A stretch of 61,358 nucleotides of DNA from Dehalococcoidia bacterium (GTDB taxonomy: Bacteria; Chloroflexota; Dehalococcoidia; SM23-28-2; RBG-16-64-32): the NCBI GenBank assembly GCA_030690405.1, contig JAUYGU010000016.1, positions 1 to 61,358 of the forward strand, read 5' to 3'. The notes under the pieces were generated by a model. That model did no database searches, had not been told where the DNA came from, and saw only the letters and a program-made list of their open reading frames with translations. Position 1 is the stretch's first letter. The number at the start of each line of letters is the position of its first letter. Positions 25,721-33,738 of this stretch are shown here, piece by piece. The position numbers and the translations under genes were made by a program.

Positions 25721-25789
25721 GAAGCCGCGCCCTCGCCCTCGAGTTGTGATTCTGCGGTGTCCATCCGGTAATGGCCTTCCCAGCGCCAA

Positions 25790-26119
25790 TTATACCCGTC
25801 TCGGCAGACGTTGGATGTACGCCTCACGTTGGCGCCGATTGTCGAAGTCTGCCCTCAGAACGGCGCGCAGAGCCGCGATCGGGATGAACAGAGGCGCGAG
25901 AGAAGGGGCCAACACCACTGACACTATGTCTGCGTAGCGGGCGCAGCCGGCTTCGGGCGATGCAGCTGCCGACCCTATCAGTCTTGACAGGTCATCAAGC
26001 CGGCTCGACAATGGGGCAGTCACCTTTCCGTTGCTATCGCTGCCTGCCGCGAGGGCCGTCAATCCTGCTAGCAGCAAACCCAAAGAAACTAATCGAAGAC
26101 GCAAGGTCTGCCCCTTCAC
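25790..26119 (-). CDS. Small exported or membrane-associated protein
   Basis: A 109-aa protein with an N-terminal signal-like stretch (LRLVSLGLLLAGLTALAAGS), a polar middle and a second hydrophobic segment (VLAPSLAPLFIPIAALRAVL). GTG start. A complete TTGACA/CAAAAT box lies 24-52 nt upstream, which supports expression. It ends 69 nt before the acetyl-CoA hydrolase start. No family recognised. Confidence 0.5.
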   Translation of the reverse strand: MKGQTLRLRLVSLGLLLAGLTALAAGSDSNGKVTAPLSSRLDDLSRLIGSAAASPEAGCARYADIVSVVLAPSLAPLFIPIAALRAVLRADFDNRRQREAYIQRLPRRV

Positions 26120-26142
26120 GGCTCCGCTTGCCCGCCGCCGCG

Positions 26143-26171
26143 ATTTTGCGCCTGGGCTGGGCGGCTGTCAA
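26143..26171 (-). promoter_or_regulatory. Repeated promoter-like box
   Basis: On the minus strand: TTGACA, the 17-nt spacer GCCGCCCAGCCCAGGCG and CAAAAT. It lies 24 nt before the small membrane-protein gene, and this spacer fits the family consensus exactly. Confidence 0.6.
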
Positions 26172-26200
26172 CGGAGCGCTGGGGACACGGGCAGGGTGCA

Positions 26201-26250
26201 ATGAGTACGCAAATGGGCGTTATCGTACTCAAGATAACGGCCAGGATGAG
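26201..26250. repeat. 50-nt hairpin repeat, copy 2
   Basis: Near-identical to 11,636-11,685. Here the stem is better: CGTTATC, GTACTCAA loop, GATAACG, extendable by GG/CC with one mismatch. Confidence 0.6.
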
Positions 26251-26329
26251 AGGCGGCGCCCTTCGCAGCGACGCCGCCGACGAACAAGGTGGCACGACAC
26301 GCGTTGTCAGCCGTCTATGCTGTTCAGCC

Positions 26330-27229
26330 TCAGTCGCCCACGCTGGGTTCGATGGCTACCACCTGCCGCTCATCTAGGTCGATGAGCACATCTAGCCGTC
26401 CTACCGTTTCCGCGGTGAAGTGGATGGCCTGTACCTCGTAGGCGCCTGTTTCCTCGTCGAAGTCGATGAGGAGGGGCCATTCCGCCTCGATGTCCCCGCG
26501 CTCGTCCCACTGGGCGATAACGCTGGCGAACCGGGTGTCTCGGAGCGGCGCGGTCCCGATGACCAGAATCTCGTACTTCCGGCCGCCAAGGATGGCCTGC
26601 ACCTTTTCATCGGCTTCGAAGATCTGTCTCGCCAGCGCCTCCCGGGCGGGGGCTACTACCGGTGTCGGGACCGGCGGGTAGGTGACCTGCTGACCGTCCG
26701 GCACCTCGAACACCGTAATCTCCACGAGCTTCTCGCGGCTCAGGTCCACCAGGACGTACATCTCGGTCAGGTTCTGCACCGTGAAGATCTGGGTGCCCTC
26801 GCGATACGGCAGGTACTGGGCTCGAATCTCGGGCGGCCAGAGGTGATAGTAGGGCCGGTAGACTTGATAAGGCCAGTCGCGCTCCACGCGAGGGATCGGC
26901 TCCGAGAGCGTGATCTTGGCTGTGGCCCCGATGAGCAGGAAATCCCCGGTCTCCGGCAGCACGCCGGTGTGGTAGGGGCCCATATCGTCGACGGAGTAGG
27001 CGCGCCCGTCAAGGACCTGACGGAGGATCGGATCATCGGCGATGATGTCCTCTACCTGCGCTTCTTGCTCGGCAGTAAGGGTTAGGATCTCCGGCCCCGC
27101 CTGCCGGCTGGGGGGGATGGAAGTGACCCCGGAAGGAGGCGTTATCACCGAGGGCGCTTCCTCCTCACATCCTACCCCCAGGCCAAGAAGGAAGAGTCCG
27201 ATGACGGTCATGCCGAGGAAGGCCTTCAT
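26330..27229 (-). CDS. Lipoprotein with two PepSY-like repeats
   Basis: A 299-aa lipoprotein: KAFLGMTVIGLFLLGLGVGC gives a lipobox ending in Cys at residue 21. Two related units follow: residues about 45-170 (EAQVEDIIADDPILRQVLDG) and about 195-299 (LARQIFEADEKVQAILGGRK, YEILVIGTAPLRD), each ending in a strand that describes a slope (LVDLSREKLVEITVFEVP, LIDLDERQVVAIEPS). Such repeats are seen in extracytoplasmic inhibitor or sensor domains. Starts 13 nt after the preceding lipoprotein gene; likely one operon. Confidence 0.75.
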   Translation of the reverse strand: MKAFLGMTVIGLFLLGLGVGCEEEAPSVITPPSGVTSIPPSRQAGPEILTLTAEQEAQVEDIIADDPILRQVLDGRAYSVDDMGPYHTGVLPETGDFLLIGATAKITLSEPIPRVERDWPYQVYRPYYHLWPPEIRAQYLPYREGTQIFTVQNLTEMYVLVDLSREKLVEITVFEVPDGQQVTYPPVPTPVVAPAREALARQIFEADEKVQAILGGRKYEILVIGTAPLRDTRFASVIAQWDERGDIEAEWPLLIDFDEETGAYEVQAIHFTAETVGRLDVLIDLDERQVVAIEPSVGD

Positions 27230-27242
27230 GCCAGCCCCGTTA

Positions 27243-28217
27243 TCAAGGACTGATAAACTGGATGCCGCCCGAGCCTGCGGGGGTTCCAGCGCCCTCACCC
27301 CCCGGGCGTTGTATCCTCACATAAACGAACCGCCCATCCTCCACGCCAGGAACGTCAAGGGCCAGGAACATGCCGCCCCAGCGGTCGCCCTCATCAGTGA
27401 ACGTCCAGGTGCTCCACGCCACCGGACCGCTGGCGCCCCTGTCCTCGCGGTTCCATCCGGCTGCCTCCAGTTGGTCTCGATAGTGCTCCTCCAGGTCCGC
27501 CACGGACATCGCGGTCTCCAGGGTTGAGCTGGAGTACCAGGAGTCGCTTCCGCCACCGCCCTCGCCCCCTTCCGTCATCCTGGCGTCTCGGGGCGCCTCC
27601 AGACGCGGAATCAGCCCTTCCGTCATCGGTGGTCCGCCTGGGGAACTCTGCGCGCAGGGGCTGTAGTCTTGTGGGCCCGAGTTGAGGCTCAGCCGTACGT
27701 CGCTCATATCTCCGTTGTCGAGGCTGAAGGCGCTTACCGTCATGTAGGGTTCTCCCTCCTCCCGGCAGAAAGCGTTCGCAAACACTCCGTCGGCCGGGAC
27801 GAACCCTCCTTCCGATGGACCTTCCAACTTCGGCTCCCTCCAGCCCGCAGCGACGAGCCGCTTTCCATAAGCGTCCAGAACCGATTGGGGCTCACCGGGC
27901 ACGTCCAGGATGATCTCGACGCTCTGATCGCCCCGCGCTACGCTCCCGACGACCTCGGCGTCGCGCGGCATAGTGAGCTCGGCCGGCAGATCCTCGGGTA
28001 GCTGGCTGGCTAGAATCCGTACCTCACCGGGCTCGGGAGCGCCGGGGTAGCGGACGTCGAACAGGCGCTGGACGAAACGTACCAGTTCGCTCTCCGAGCC
28101 CGCCACCTCTGGCTGTGAGGGGGTCTGTTCGGTCCTCGCCGTCTCGCCGCCGTCGCCGCATGCTACCACCAGGGTGAGACAGAGAGCGATCACGAAGGCA
28201 GATGCACCGCGCCACAT
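27243..28217 (-). CDS. Lipoprotein of unknown function
   Basis: A 324-aa lipoprotein with lipobox LTLVVAC at about residues 14-20. A first domain (LPAELTMPRDAEVVGSVARG, VLDAYGKRLVAAGWREP) and a second (ADLEEHYRDQLEAAGWNRED) share the pattern of a helix followed by AAGW, suggesting an internal duplication. A Gly-rich linker lies at about 220-230. AAGGAGGAG precedes the ATG. Operon with the next lipoprotein. Confidence 0.75.
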   Translation of the reverse strand: MWRGASAFVIALCLTLVVACGDGGETARTEQTPSQPEVAGSESELVRFVQRLFDVRYPGAPEPGEVRILASQLPEDLPAELTMPRDAEVVGSVARGDQSVEIILDVPGEPQSVLDAYGKRLVAAGWREPKLEGPSEGGFVPADGVFANAFCREEGEPYMTVSAFSLDNGDMSDVRLSLNSGPQDYSPCAQSSPGGPPMTEGLIPRLEAPRDARMTEGGEGGGGSDSWYSSSTLETAMSVADLEEHYRDQLEAAGWNREDRGASGPVAWSTWTFTDEGDRWGGMFLALDVPGVEDGRFVYVRIQRPGGEGAGTPAGSGGIQFISP

Positions 28218-28910
28218 GATTCACTCCTCCTTACGGCCGGCCCACGCGACGTCTATTTTACTCCTCGCCAGCCTCGGGCAGATGTGACACGACTTTCATG
28301 TCAGCCCGCTAGAGTCTACTGCGGATCGTATGCATTCGTTCTCACCCCGAAATCGCCGCCAGCAGTCCGGCGGAACCTTTCAACGTAATGCCGAAGGGTA
28401 GCAGGGCACCATCGTTCCACCAATAGTTCAGGCGATGCGGCGTCATCATAGGGGACGGGCGCTGGCATGAAATTTCTCAACGGTTGGGCCGTTCAGAGAG
28501 GGTAGTGTGCGAAGGGCACCGGCCCCCAACCGGAGTGGCACCCTCCTACTTCTTCGACAAGGAGCTCGCCGAGTTCCCCGAGATGGAGGTGCGCCTGCTG
28601 GCGGCTTAGCGCTCTGCGGCGCCTCGAAGGGGAGAACAGCGTGGTCGGTGTCACCGCGCACCTCCTCGCGGTCGCCAAGCGGTAGCCGGCAAGATGAGCA
28701 GCTTCGCTGAGCCCGAGCGGCTACTACGCCACCTACTTCCCCGAACTGACCCTGGGGTGACGCCAGACACAGCTGGAGTGAAGTAGCCCGGTTCGACCCA
28801 GCACGGCGATGCTGACGACCGCCGGCCGCGGCTTAGCCGTCAGTTATGGTGCGTAGAAATCAGCACGGCCCGTTCTGGATTCGGGCGAAGCGAGAGCAGC
28901 GGTCCCGGTC
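28218..28910. other. Gene-free stretch with decayed coding traces
   Basis: On the plus strand at 28,540-28,685 two frames read SYFFDKELAEFPEMEVRLLA and RRLEGENSVVGVTAHLLAVA, which look like one protein split by a frameshift. They lack a start. The rest shows nothing I can support. Confidence 0.4.
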
Positions 28911-29621
28911 TCATCTCAACGACTCTGCTATCTCGACCGCCGCTTCCTTCTCCAGTGGCCCCTCGATCCTGAAGACGAATCCATCGCGCGACCAGATCAG
29001 CGTGTTCTGGTCGGTGATCCGGCGCGACTCGTAGATCACGTCCCCATAGAGGTTCTGGTACTGCACAAGGCGCAGACCCGTCAACCAGTACGCCTCGCCG
29101 CCCAGGCCCTTCACGAACTCCGCTTCCTGGCCACCCGTAGGAACCCCTTTGCCCACCCGCCCGTTGGTTTCGAACAGCACGTATCCCGGCCCGTTCGACG
29201 GATCGAAGAATAGGGCCGCTGCCTTGACCTCCCCGAACTCCTGTAGAAGCACTTTTGACGGCTGAGCGCCATTGGGCGAAGCCGTCTCGAACCCAAGGGC
29301 GTCCCGCGCCACCTCCAGTGACACTTCGCGTCCTTCAACCTCGTGGGTGAGTCCCCGTGGCACCTGGTCAATCCCAAAGATGTTGATCTTGTCGAACAGG
29401 TCCGCCACCGCCTCCCGCGCAGGGGCGACGACTGCGACGCCGGCACCGAGGGCCGCCAGCGCCGCCACGACCACAGCCGCGACGCGCAATTTCGACGGAG
29501 CTAACCTCCGCGCGCGCAGGCGCTCAGGCGCCACAGCCACTAGGTTGGGCGTCGCGGGGTAGCGTACCGCCCCGCTCAGCAGCACCAAGTCCTTTTCTAG
29601 GATGTCGATCTCTCCCTGCAT
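28911..29621 (-). CDS. Anti-sigma-like membrane protein
   Basis: A 236-aa protein with one transmembrane helix at about 46-68 (VAAVVVAALAALGAGVAVVA) after a short cytoplasmic N-terminus. The outer part (FGIDQVPRGLTHEVEGREVS, LARDALGFETASPN-like) resembles DUF4367-type sensor domains. Its ATG overlaps the stop of the ECF sigma gene (TAATG), a classic sigma/anti-sigma coupling. It likely holds the sigma factor at the membrane until a signal arrives. The N-terminus has no clear ZAS zinc motif. Confidence 0.75.
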   Translation of the reverse strand: MQGEIDILEKDLVLLSGAVRYPATPNLVAVAPERLRARRLAPSKLRVAAVVVAALAALGAGVAVVAPAREAVADLFDKINIFGIDQVPRGLTHEVEGREVSLEVARDALGFETASPNGAQPSKVLLQEFGEVKAAALFFDPSNGPGYVLFETNGRVGKGVPTGGQEAEFVKGLGGEAYWLTGLRLVQYQNLYGDVIYESRRITDQNTLIWSRDGFVFRIEGPLEKEAAVEIAESLR

Positions 29622-30253
29622 TACGCGCCCTCCGCCAGCAGTCCTGGGAAGCCGTCCCGCACCACCCCGCGCAGTTTCGCCAGCGCCCGGTGCAGCCTCG
29701 ACTTAACGGTCCCCTGCGCACACCCCATGTAATCCGCCAGCTCCTGCTCCGACAGCGAAAGGAAGTAGCGCAGGTAGATCAACACCCGCTCCTGCTCCTT
29801 CAAGGCCTCTAGCGCCTCGCGTAGAAGGCGCGCTCGCTCCCGGTCCACAACTGTCTCATCCAAGCTCCACTCCAGTGACTGGCCGCGTGCGGCCCTCTCG
29901 ACGGCCGCCGCGCGCCGATTCCGCGACTTCACACGGTTCAACGACTCATTCATCACGATCTTCAGGAGCCATGGACGGAAGGTCTGTCCAGCGCCCGGCC
30001 TGAAACGCCCAATCGCCCGGTATGCCTTGACGATGGCGTCCTGCGCCGCGTCCTTGGCCTCGTCAGCGTCGCGCAGCACCAGGTACGCGGCCCTGAAGGC
30101 CGCTTCCTGGTAGCGGCGCACCAGCTCCTCGAAGGCGCCGGCATCACCGCGATGAGCCTCCCGGACTAACGTCTCGTCGTCCAGTTGATCCCTCCGCCGA
30201 CTGTTATACACCCGTCGCGCCCCAGCGGTTCCCACCCCCGCGTGGAACCACAT
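29621..30253 (-). CDS. ECF-type RNA polymerase sigma factor
   Basis: About 210 aa. Region 2: DETLVREAHRGDAGAFEELV, RYQEAAFRAAYLVLRDADEA, KDAAQDAIVKAYRAIGRF and FRPWLLKIVMNESLNRVKS. Region 4: ALKEQERVLIYLRYFLSLSE, QELADYMGCAQGTVKSRLHR (helix-turn-helix). The open frame extends to 30,517, but sigma homology begins at about 30,200; ATG 30,253 or GTG 30,211 are both possible starts. Coupled to the anti-sigma gene downstream and divergent from the exported protein at 30,291. Confidence 0.9.
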   Translation of the reverse strand: MWFHAGVGTAGARRVYNSRRRDQLDDETLVREAHRGDAGAFEELVRRYQEAAFRAAYLVLRDADEAKDAAQDAIVKAYRAIGRFRPGAGQTFRPWLLKIVMNESLNRVKSRNRRAAAVERAARGQSLEWSLDETVVDRERARLLREALEALKEQERVLIYLRYFLSLSEQELADYMGCAQGTVKSRLHRALAKLRGVVRDGFPGLLAEGA

Positions 30254-30290
30254 CGCCCCGCCGGTTGTATGATTGGTGGAGGTGTTGATC

Positions 30291-30809
30291 ATGCGAACGA
30301 CTACCATCCTGGCGGCTCTCGCCGCCGTGTCCGGCGCGATGCTAATCGCGGGCACAGCCGCGGCCAAGGGGCCCTTCCGTGCCGAGATATCAGGCGGCGG
30401 GCTGGCCTCACCGATCACGATAGAAGGGCCACTTTCCGGGGAAACGGTGTTCCTGAACGACGCGATGGAGGCGGCGCCGCCCAGGACCCTCGAACCCGCG
30501 TACACCGTTAAGCTCATGCCCGCGGAGCCGGACGGCCAGACGGGCGAGTACCCTGTCCTGATGACCCTGACCTACTTCCCCGGCGACGGGGACGGACCGG
30601 CTCTCCTGCGCGGCGATTGGGACAGCGGCGACCGCTACTTTGGGGCCAGCGCCGCCTTTCAGGCCGCGCTTGACCGCGCCATCAGCGCAGCATCTGCGGA
30701 GGAAGGTGACAGCGTGGGCCTGGCCTGGTACCTTGCGCCGGGTATCACCGCAGTTGGCCTCGTGTTGATCGGGGGACTGGCCGGACGACGGCTGCTCTTC
30801 CGAGGTTAG
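30291..30809 (+). CDS. Exported protein with C-terminal membrane anchor
   Basis: A 172-aa protein: signal peptide (RTTTILAALAAVSGAMLIAG), a compact domain (FRAEISGGGLASPITIEGPL) and a C-terminal hydrophobic helix (LAPGITAVGLVLIGGLAG) ending in RRLLFRG. GGAGGTG upstream of the ATG supports the start. It is divergent from the ECF sigma gene with only about 40 nt between starts, so it may belong to that regulon. No family recognised. Confidence 0.75.
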   Translation: MRTTTILAALAAVSGAMLIAGTAAAKGPFRAEISGGGLASPITIEGPLSGETVFLNDAMEAAPPRTLEPAYTVKLMPAEPDGQTGEYPVLMTLTYFPGDGDGPALLRGDWDSGDRYFGASAAFQAALDRAISAASAEEGDSVGLAWYLAPGITAVGLVLIGGLAGRRLLFRG

Positions 30810-31105
30810 GGCCGCTCGCCTACACGGATTTGTCGATGCGGCAGCCGCATGCGCGCTGCCGCATCCCGATACTTCTCCACCGACGTCCACGAGCGCGTCG
30901 CGTCAAACGCTCAGCAGACGTCGACCAATTCGCCGCCGATTTCGGAGCCCCTCGCCGTCTAACCGTTCGCGTTCACAGCGCTGCCCGCGCCTTCTCATAA
31001 CGGATGCCCATGCGGCTTAGCGGTTTCTTGGGTGCGCAGGACGACTGCGGATTCGTACCTGGGCGCTGGCAGGCTCTACGTGGTGAGGACGCGGCGGGGG
31101 TAGCG

Positions 31106-31300
31106 TTGACGGCCGCCCAGCCCAGGCGCACAAAAGGAAGCGGCGCTCCCAAGTCCATGTAGTCGCGGGGGTGCGGCGATGAGACTCAGAAGGCGCCAAT
31201 GGTATAACGCAGAGACGCGCTCACCGTTACCACGGGGTCGGACGGCCGTGGAGGTCCGCAGCCCCAGCCCGTTGACGGCGGCCCAATCCAGGCGCACACT
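31106..31300. repeat. 195-bp repeat, copy A
   Basis: Inverted copy of 10,332-10,526. Begins with TTGACG, the 17-nt spacer GCCGCCCAGCCCAGGCG and CACAAA (31,129-31,134), and ends with a second box, TTGACG (31,272-31,277) to CACACT (31,295-31,300). Confidence 0.75.
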
Positions 31301-31560
31301 CGCGGCGTCGAGGACGGCCTGCATGTGGTTGGTCAGTGCAGACAAAGGGCCAGGCTGGAGACAGGCCACACCCTCCCTTTGGGCAATTGGAGTCTCGCGT
31401 CTCTAGTCTGGCCGACGACTCTGGGGACGCAGCCGCCAAGAGGTCTGCCACAAGGGGGGAACCACGAACAGACAGCGGTGCCGCACCCCAAGTCGTGCCA
31501 CTCAGCGTAGCCGCCAGCCGCCAGTCCGTCTGTCAGGTAATGCCCCCTTTTTGACTCTCG

Positions 31561-31588
31561 TTGACACCGCCCCGCCCAGGCGCACAAT
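31561..31588 (+). promoter_or_regulatory. Repeated promoter-like box upstream of the AbiE locus
   Basis: TTGACA, a 16-nt spacer CCGCCCCGCCCAGGCG and CACAAT. It lies about 220 nt before the abiEi start, which has its own closer promoter. Confidence 0.45.
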
Positions 31589-31770
31589 CCCGGCTGGGGT
31601 GGTCAACCCCCCGCGATCGTTCGCGCCTGAAGACGGCTTGGTGGAATGGAATGCGCGGGCCCTTGCCGGTCGGGTTGAGACAGCCGGGGGCTTCCGAGAG
31701 CCTGCGCCGATTGGAGTGAAATTGGAGCAGGCCAGAGATATGCAGCCACAGGAACATGGGCGCGAGCTTC

Positions 31771-31807
31771 TTGTATGTCACCCCTACCTCAAGTAATATT
31801 TGAGGTA
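31771..31807 (+). promoter_or_regulatory. Leaderless promoter with overlapping palindromic operator
   Basis: TTGTAT (31,771-31,776), a 17-nt spacer and TAATAT (31,794-31,799) end 7 nt before the abiEi ATG. The -10 box sits inside a perfect inverted repeat: TACCTCAA (31,785-31,792), 7 nt, TTGAGGTA (31,800-31,807), whose right arm reaches the start codon. AbiEi-type antitoxins are known to repress their own operon through inverted repeats. Confidence 0.65.
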
Positions 31808-32445
31808 TGAGTGACAGCAAGAGGCCACCGCGGGAACGTCGTCTCGCCACAAAGCCCGATCGCGCTCGGCTCTTCGAGATCGCTTCAGAGCAGGGTGGCT
31901 ACTTCACCGCCGACCAGGCCCGGGCCTTCGGATTCAGTTGGGCACTGCTCTCGCATCATGCGAAGAGCGGCCACTTCATACGGGTCCGGCGCGGCCTCTA
32001 CCGCTTCCGCGAGTACCCGTCGTCCCCCCGGGAGCACGTGCTTACTGCGTGGCTTGCTGTCGGCAAGGACGTCGCAGTCGTCTCACACGAGAGCGCGCTC
32101 GATCTGCTCGGCCTCAGTGATGTCATTCCGGCCGCTGTCCATCTCACCGTCTCCCGCTCCCGGCGTAATCTTCCTTCGATACCTGGCGTGAAGATCCACA
32201 CAACCATCAGGCTACTACGGCAGGGTGACCGCGTGATCCGCGATGGCATGACTGTCACCTCCGCCACCCGCACCATCCTTGACGCGGCCGAGACCGGGAC
32301 ACCATCCGAGCAGATCGAGATGGCAACCATCCAGGCCATTGAGCGAGGCCTCGCGACCGCACAACAACTACGGCGTGATGCCAGTGAGCGTGGCGGGCGG
32401 GTGGCGAAGCTGATAGCGAATGCGCTCCACAAAGTGGAACAATGA
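31807..32445 (+). CDS. abiEi: AbiEi-type antitoxin / transcriptional regulator
   Basis: A 212-aa protein with an N-terminal winged helix (ARLFEIASEQGGYFTADQAR, FGFSWALLSHHAKSGHFIRV, RGLYRFREYP) and a C-terminal antitoxin domain (VAVVSHESALDLLGLSDVIP, VHLTVSRSRRNLPS). This matches the AbiEi family, the antitoxin and autorepressor of type IV AbiE toxin-antitoxin systems. No ribosome site is present, in keeping with leaderless expression. Its stop overlaps the toxin start by 4 nt. Confidence 0.88.
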   Translation: MSDSKRPPRERRLATKPDRARLFEIASEQGGYFTADQARAFGFSWALLSHHAKSGHFIRVRRGLYRFREYPSSPREHVLTAWLAVGKDVAVVSHESALDLLGLSDVIPAAVHLTVSRSRRNLPSIPGVKIHTTIRLLRQGDRVIRDGMTVTSATRTILDAAETGTPSEQIEMATIQAIERGLATAQQLRRDASERGGRVAKLIANALHKVEQ

Positions 32446-33327
32446 AATACGCAACGCCCAGTGCGTTCCGCGCTGCCCTAGAGCAGCGACTGTCGACTAT
32501 CGCGCAGCAGACGCGTGTCCCACTCGTGCGACTGCGCAAGCTGGTGGTCTTCGATCGCCTGCTCGCCCGGCTAGTGGTCGTGGCTCCGAACCGGTGGGTT
32601 GTTAAAGGTGCAGTCGCGCTGCTATTTCGAATTGGACCCGAGTTCCGCACCACGAAAGATATGGATCTTGGCAGACCGGACGATGAACAGGCCGCGACAG
32701 CCGATTTTCTGGCGGCTCAGGCGGTCGACCTTGGCGACCACTTCGCATTTGTCGTCGAACGGACAAGTAGACTCGACAGAATGCTGGAAGGTGCTGCCGT
32801 CCGTTATCACGTCACCGCACAACTTGCGGGAAGGACATTTGAGGATGTTACCGGTTGACATCGGCTTCGGTGACCCTGTTGTTGGTGACCCTGAGCTGGT
32901 GCGCGGACCAGAGCTGTTGACCTTCGCTGGTATTCCTCCGACGGAGGTCCCGGCACTTCCCCTCGAACAGCACGTCGCAGAGAAGGTTCACGCGTACACG
33001 CGGAGCTACGCCGCTGGCGAACCTAACACACGAGTCAAGGACCTCGTCGACCTGGTGATGATGTCGTCGCTCTTCAGCTTCCAGGCTGGACGCGTGCGCC
33101 GAGCGCTAATGGCCACGTTCGCTGCCCGAGGCACTCACAGGCTGCCAGACGCGCTTCCGCCGCCACCGACTCAGTGGCGTGCCGAATACCGCACGATGGC
33201 GGCGGAGGTAGGCCTAGGGCCGGATGTGTCGGTCGGGTACGAACACAGCAGAGCCTTCCTCGATCCGATTCTCGCAGGAGTCGTCCCCGATAACGCACAG
33301 TGGGACCCGACTCAGCGTGCGTGGTAA
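32442..33327 (+). pseudogene. abiEii: AbiEii-type nucleotidyltransferase toxin, frameshifted
   Basis: The first frame (32,442-32,858) has VVKGAVALLFRIGPEFRTTK and DMDLGRPDDEQA, the nucleotidyltransferase core of AbiEii toxins. The remaining half continues in another frame from about 32,850: DIGFGDPVVGDPELVRGPEL, VAEKVHAYTRSYA, TRVKDLVDLVMMSSL. A single extra base at GTTACCGGTTGAC explains the break. The rest is intact, so the event is recent, or is a sequence error. Confidence 0.85.
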
Positions 33328-33366
33328 CAGGGGCCAATGAGGCTTCGGCTGATGGGTTCGACGGGC

Positions 33367-33412
33367 GCAGTACCTGGGGATGTCCCCCGGCGCGGACATC
33401 CCCAGGTACTGC
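33367..33412. repeat. Perfect 19-bp inverted repeat, 8-nt loop
   Basis: Left arm GCAGTACCTGGGGATGTCC (33,367-33,385), loop CCCGGCGC, right arm its exact complement. There is no U tract. It lies inside the remnant of the 941-type ORF family. Confidence 0.75.
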
Positions 33413-33489
33413 TCATCTATGTTGCCATAGGAGTAGCCCAACGCGTAAAGGCGATGGCCTGGGCCTTGATCTCGATGGGGGTGGCCACA
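33413..33489 (-). pseudogene. Frameshifted relative of the 941-1156 ORF
   Basis: On the minus strand two frames give ATPIEIKAQAIA then LYALGYSYGNIDEQYLGM, matching the other copy (STPTEIMAQTIAIHALGYSC). One indel separates the frames. The palindrome at 33,367 follows directly. Confidence 0.5.
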
Positions 33490-33738
33490 GCGCCACTGTA
33501 GCAGCGGACTCACTGGTGCTTGCCTATCTGTCCTGCAATGCCTGACAGACAGTGCTGGCGCATGCGCACTAGACTGCGGTGGGACGGCGGTGCTCTCTGG
33601 CTTCTTTAGGTGGCCCGCCCAAATTCCGGAGACCCGCAGTCCCTACCTTCGCTGATCCGAAACCGCCTGTCAACGAGCGGCAGAGTCCTTGATGTTACCG
33701 TTAGGTTACGATCACGTCTCCTTGCCAGACTCCGCTCT

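Larger units (their letters stand above)
30810..31770. other. Repeat-rich gene-free stretch
   Basis: Nearly 1 kb with three copies of the TTGAC-box (31,106, 31,272 and 31,561) and the 195-bp repeat. Small frames here are not convincing genes. Confidence 0.55.
33328..33738. other. Gene-free stretch with palindrome and a gene remnant
   Basis: Holds a 19-bp perfect inverted repeat (33,367-33,412) and a frameshifted relative of the 941-1156 ORF at 33,413-33,489. Nothing else is supported. Confidence 0.5.

Noticed and set aside
31179..31406. A 75-aa frame in the 195-bp repeat
   Set aside because: Only the first about 35 codons are shared with the other copy, and there is no ribosome site; I treat it as repeat DNA.
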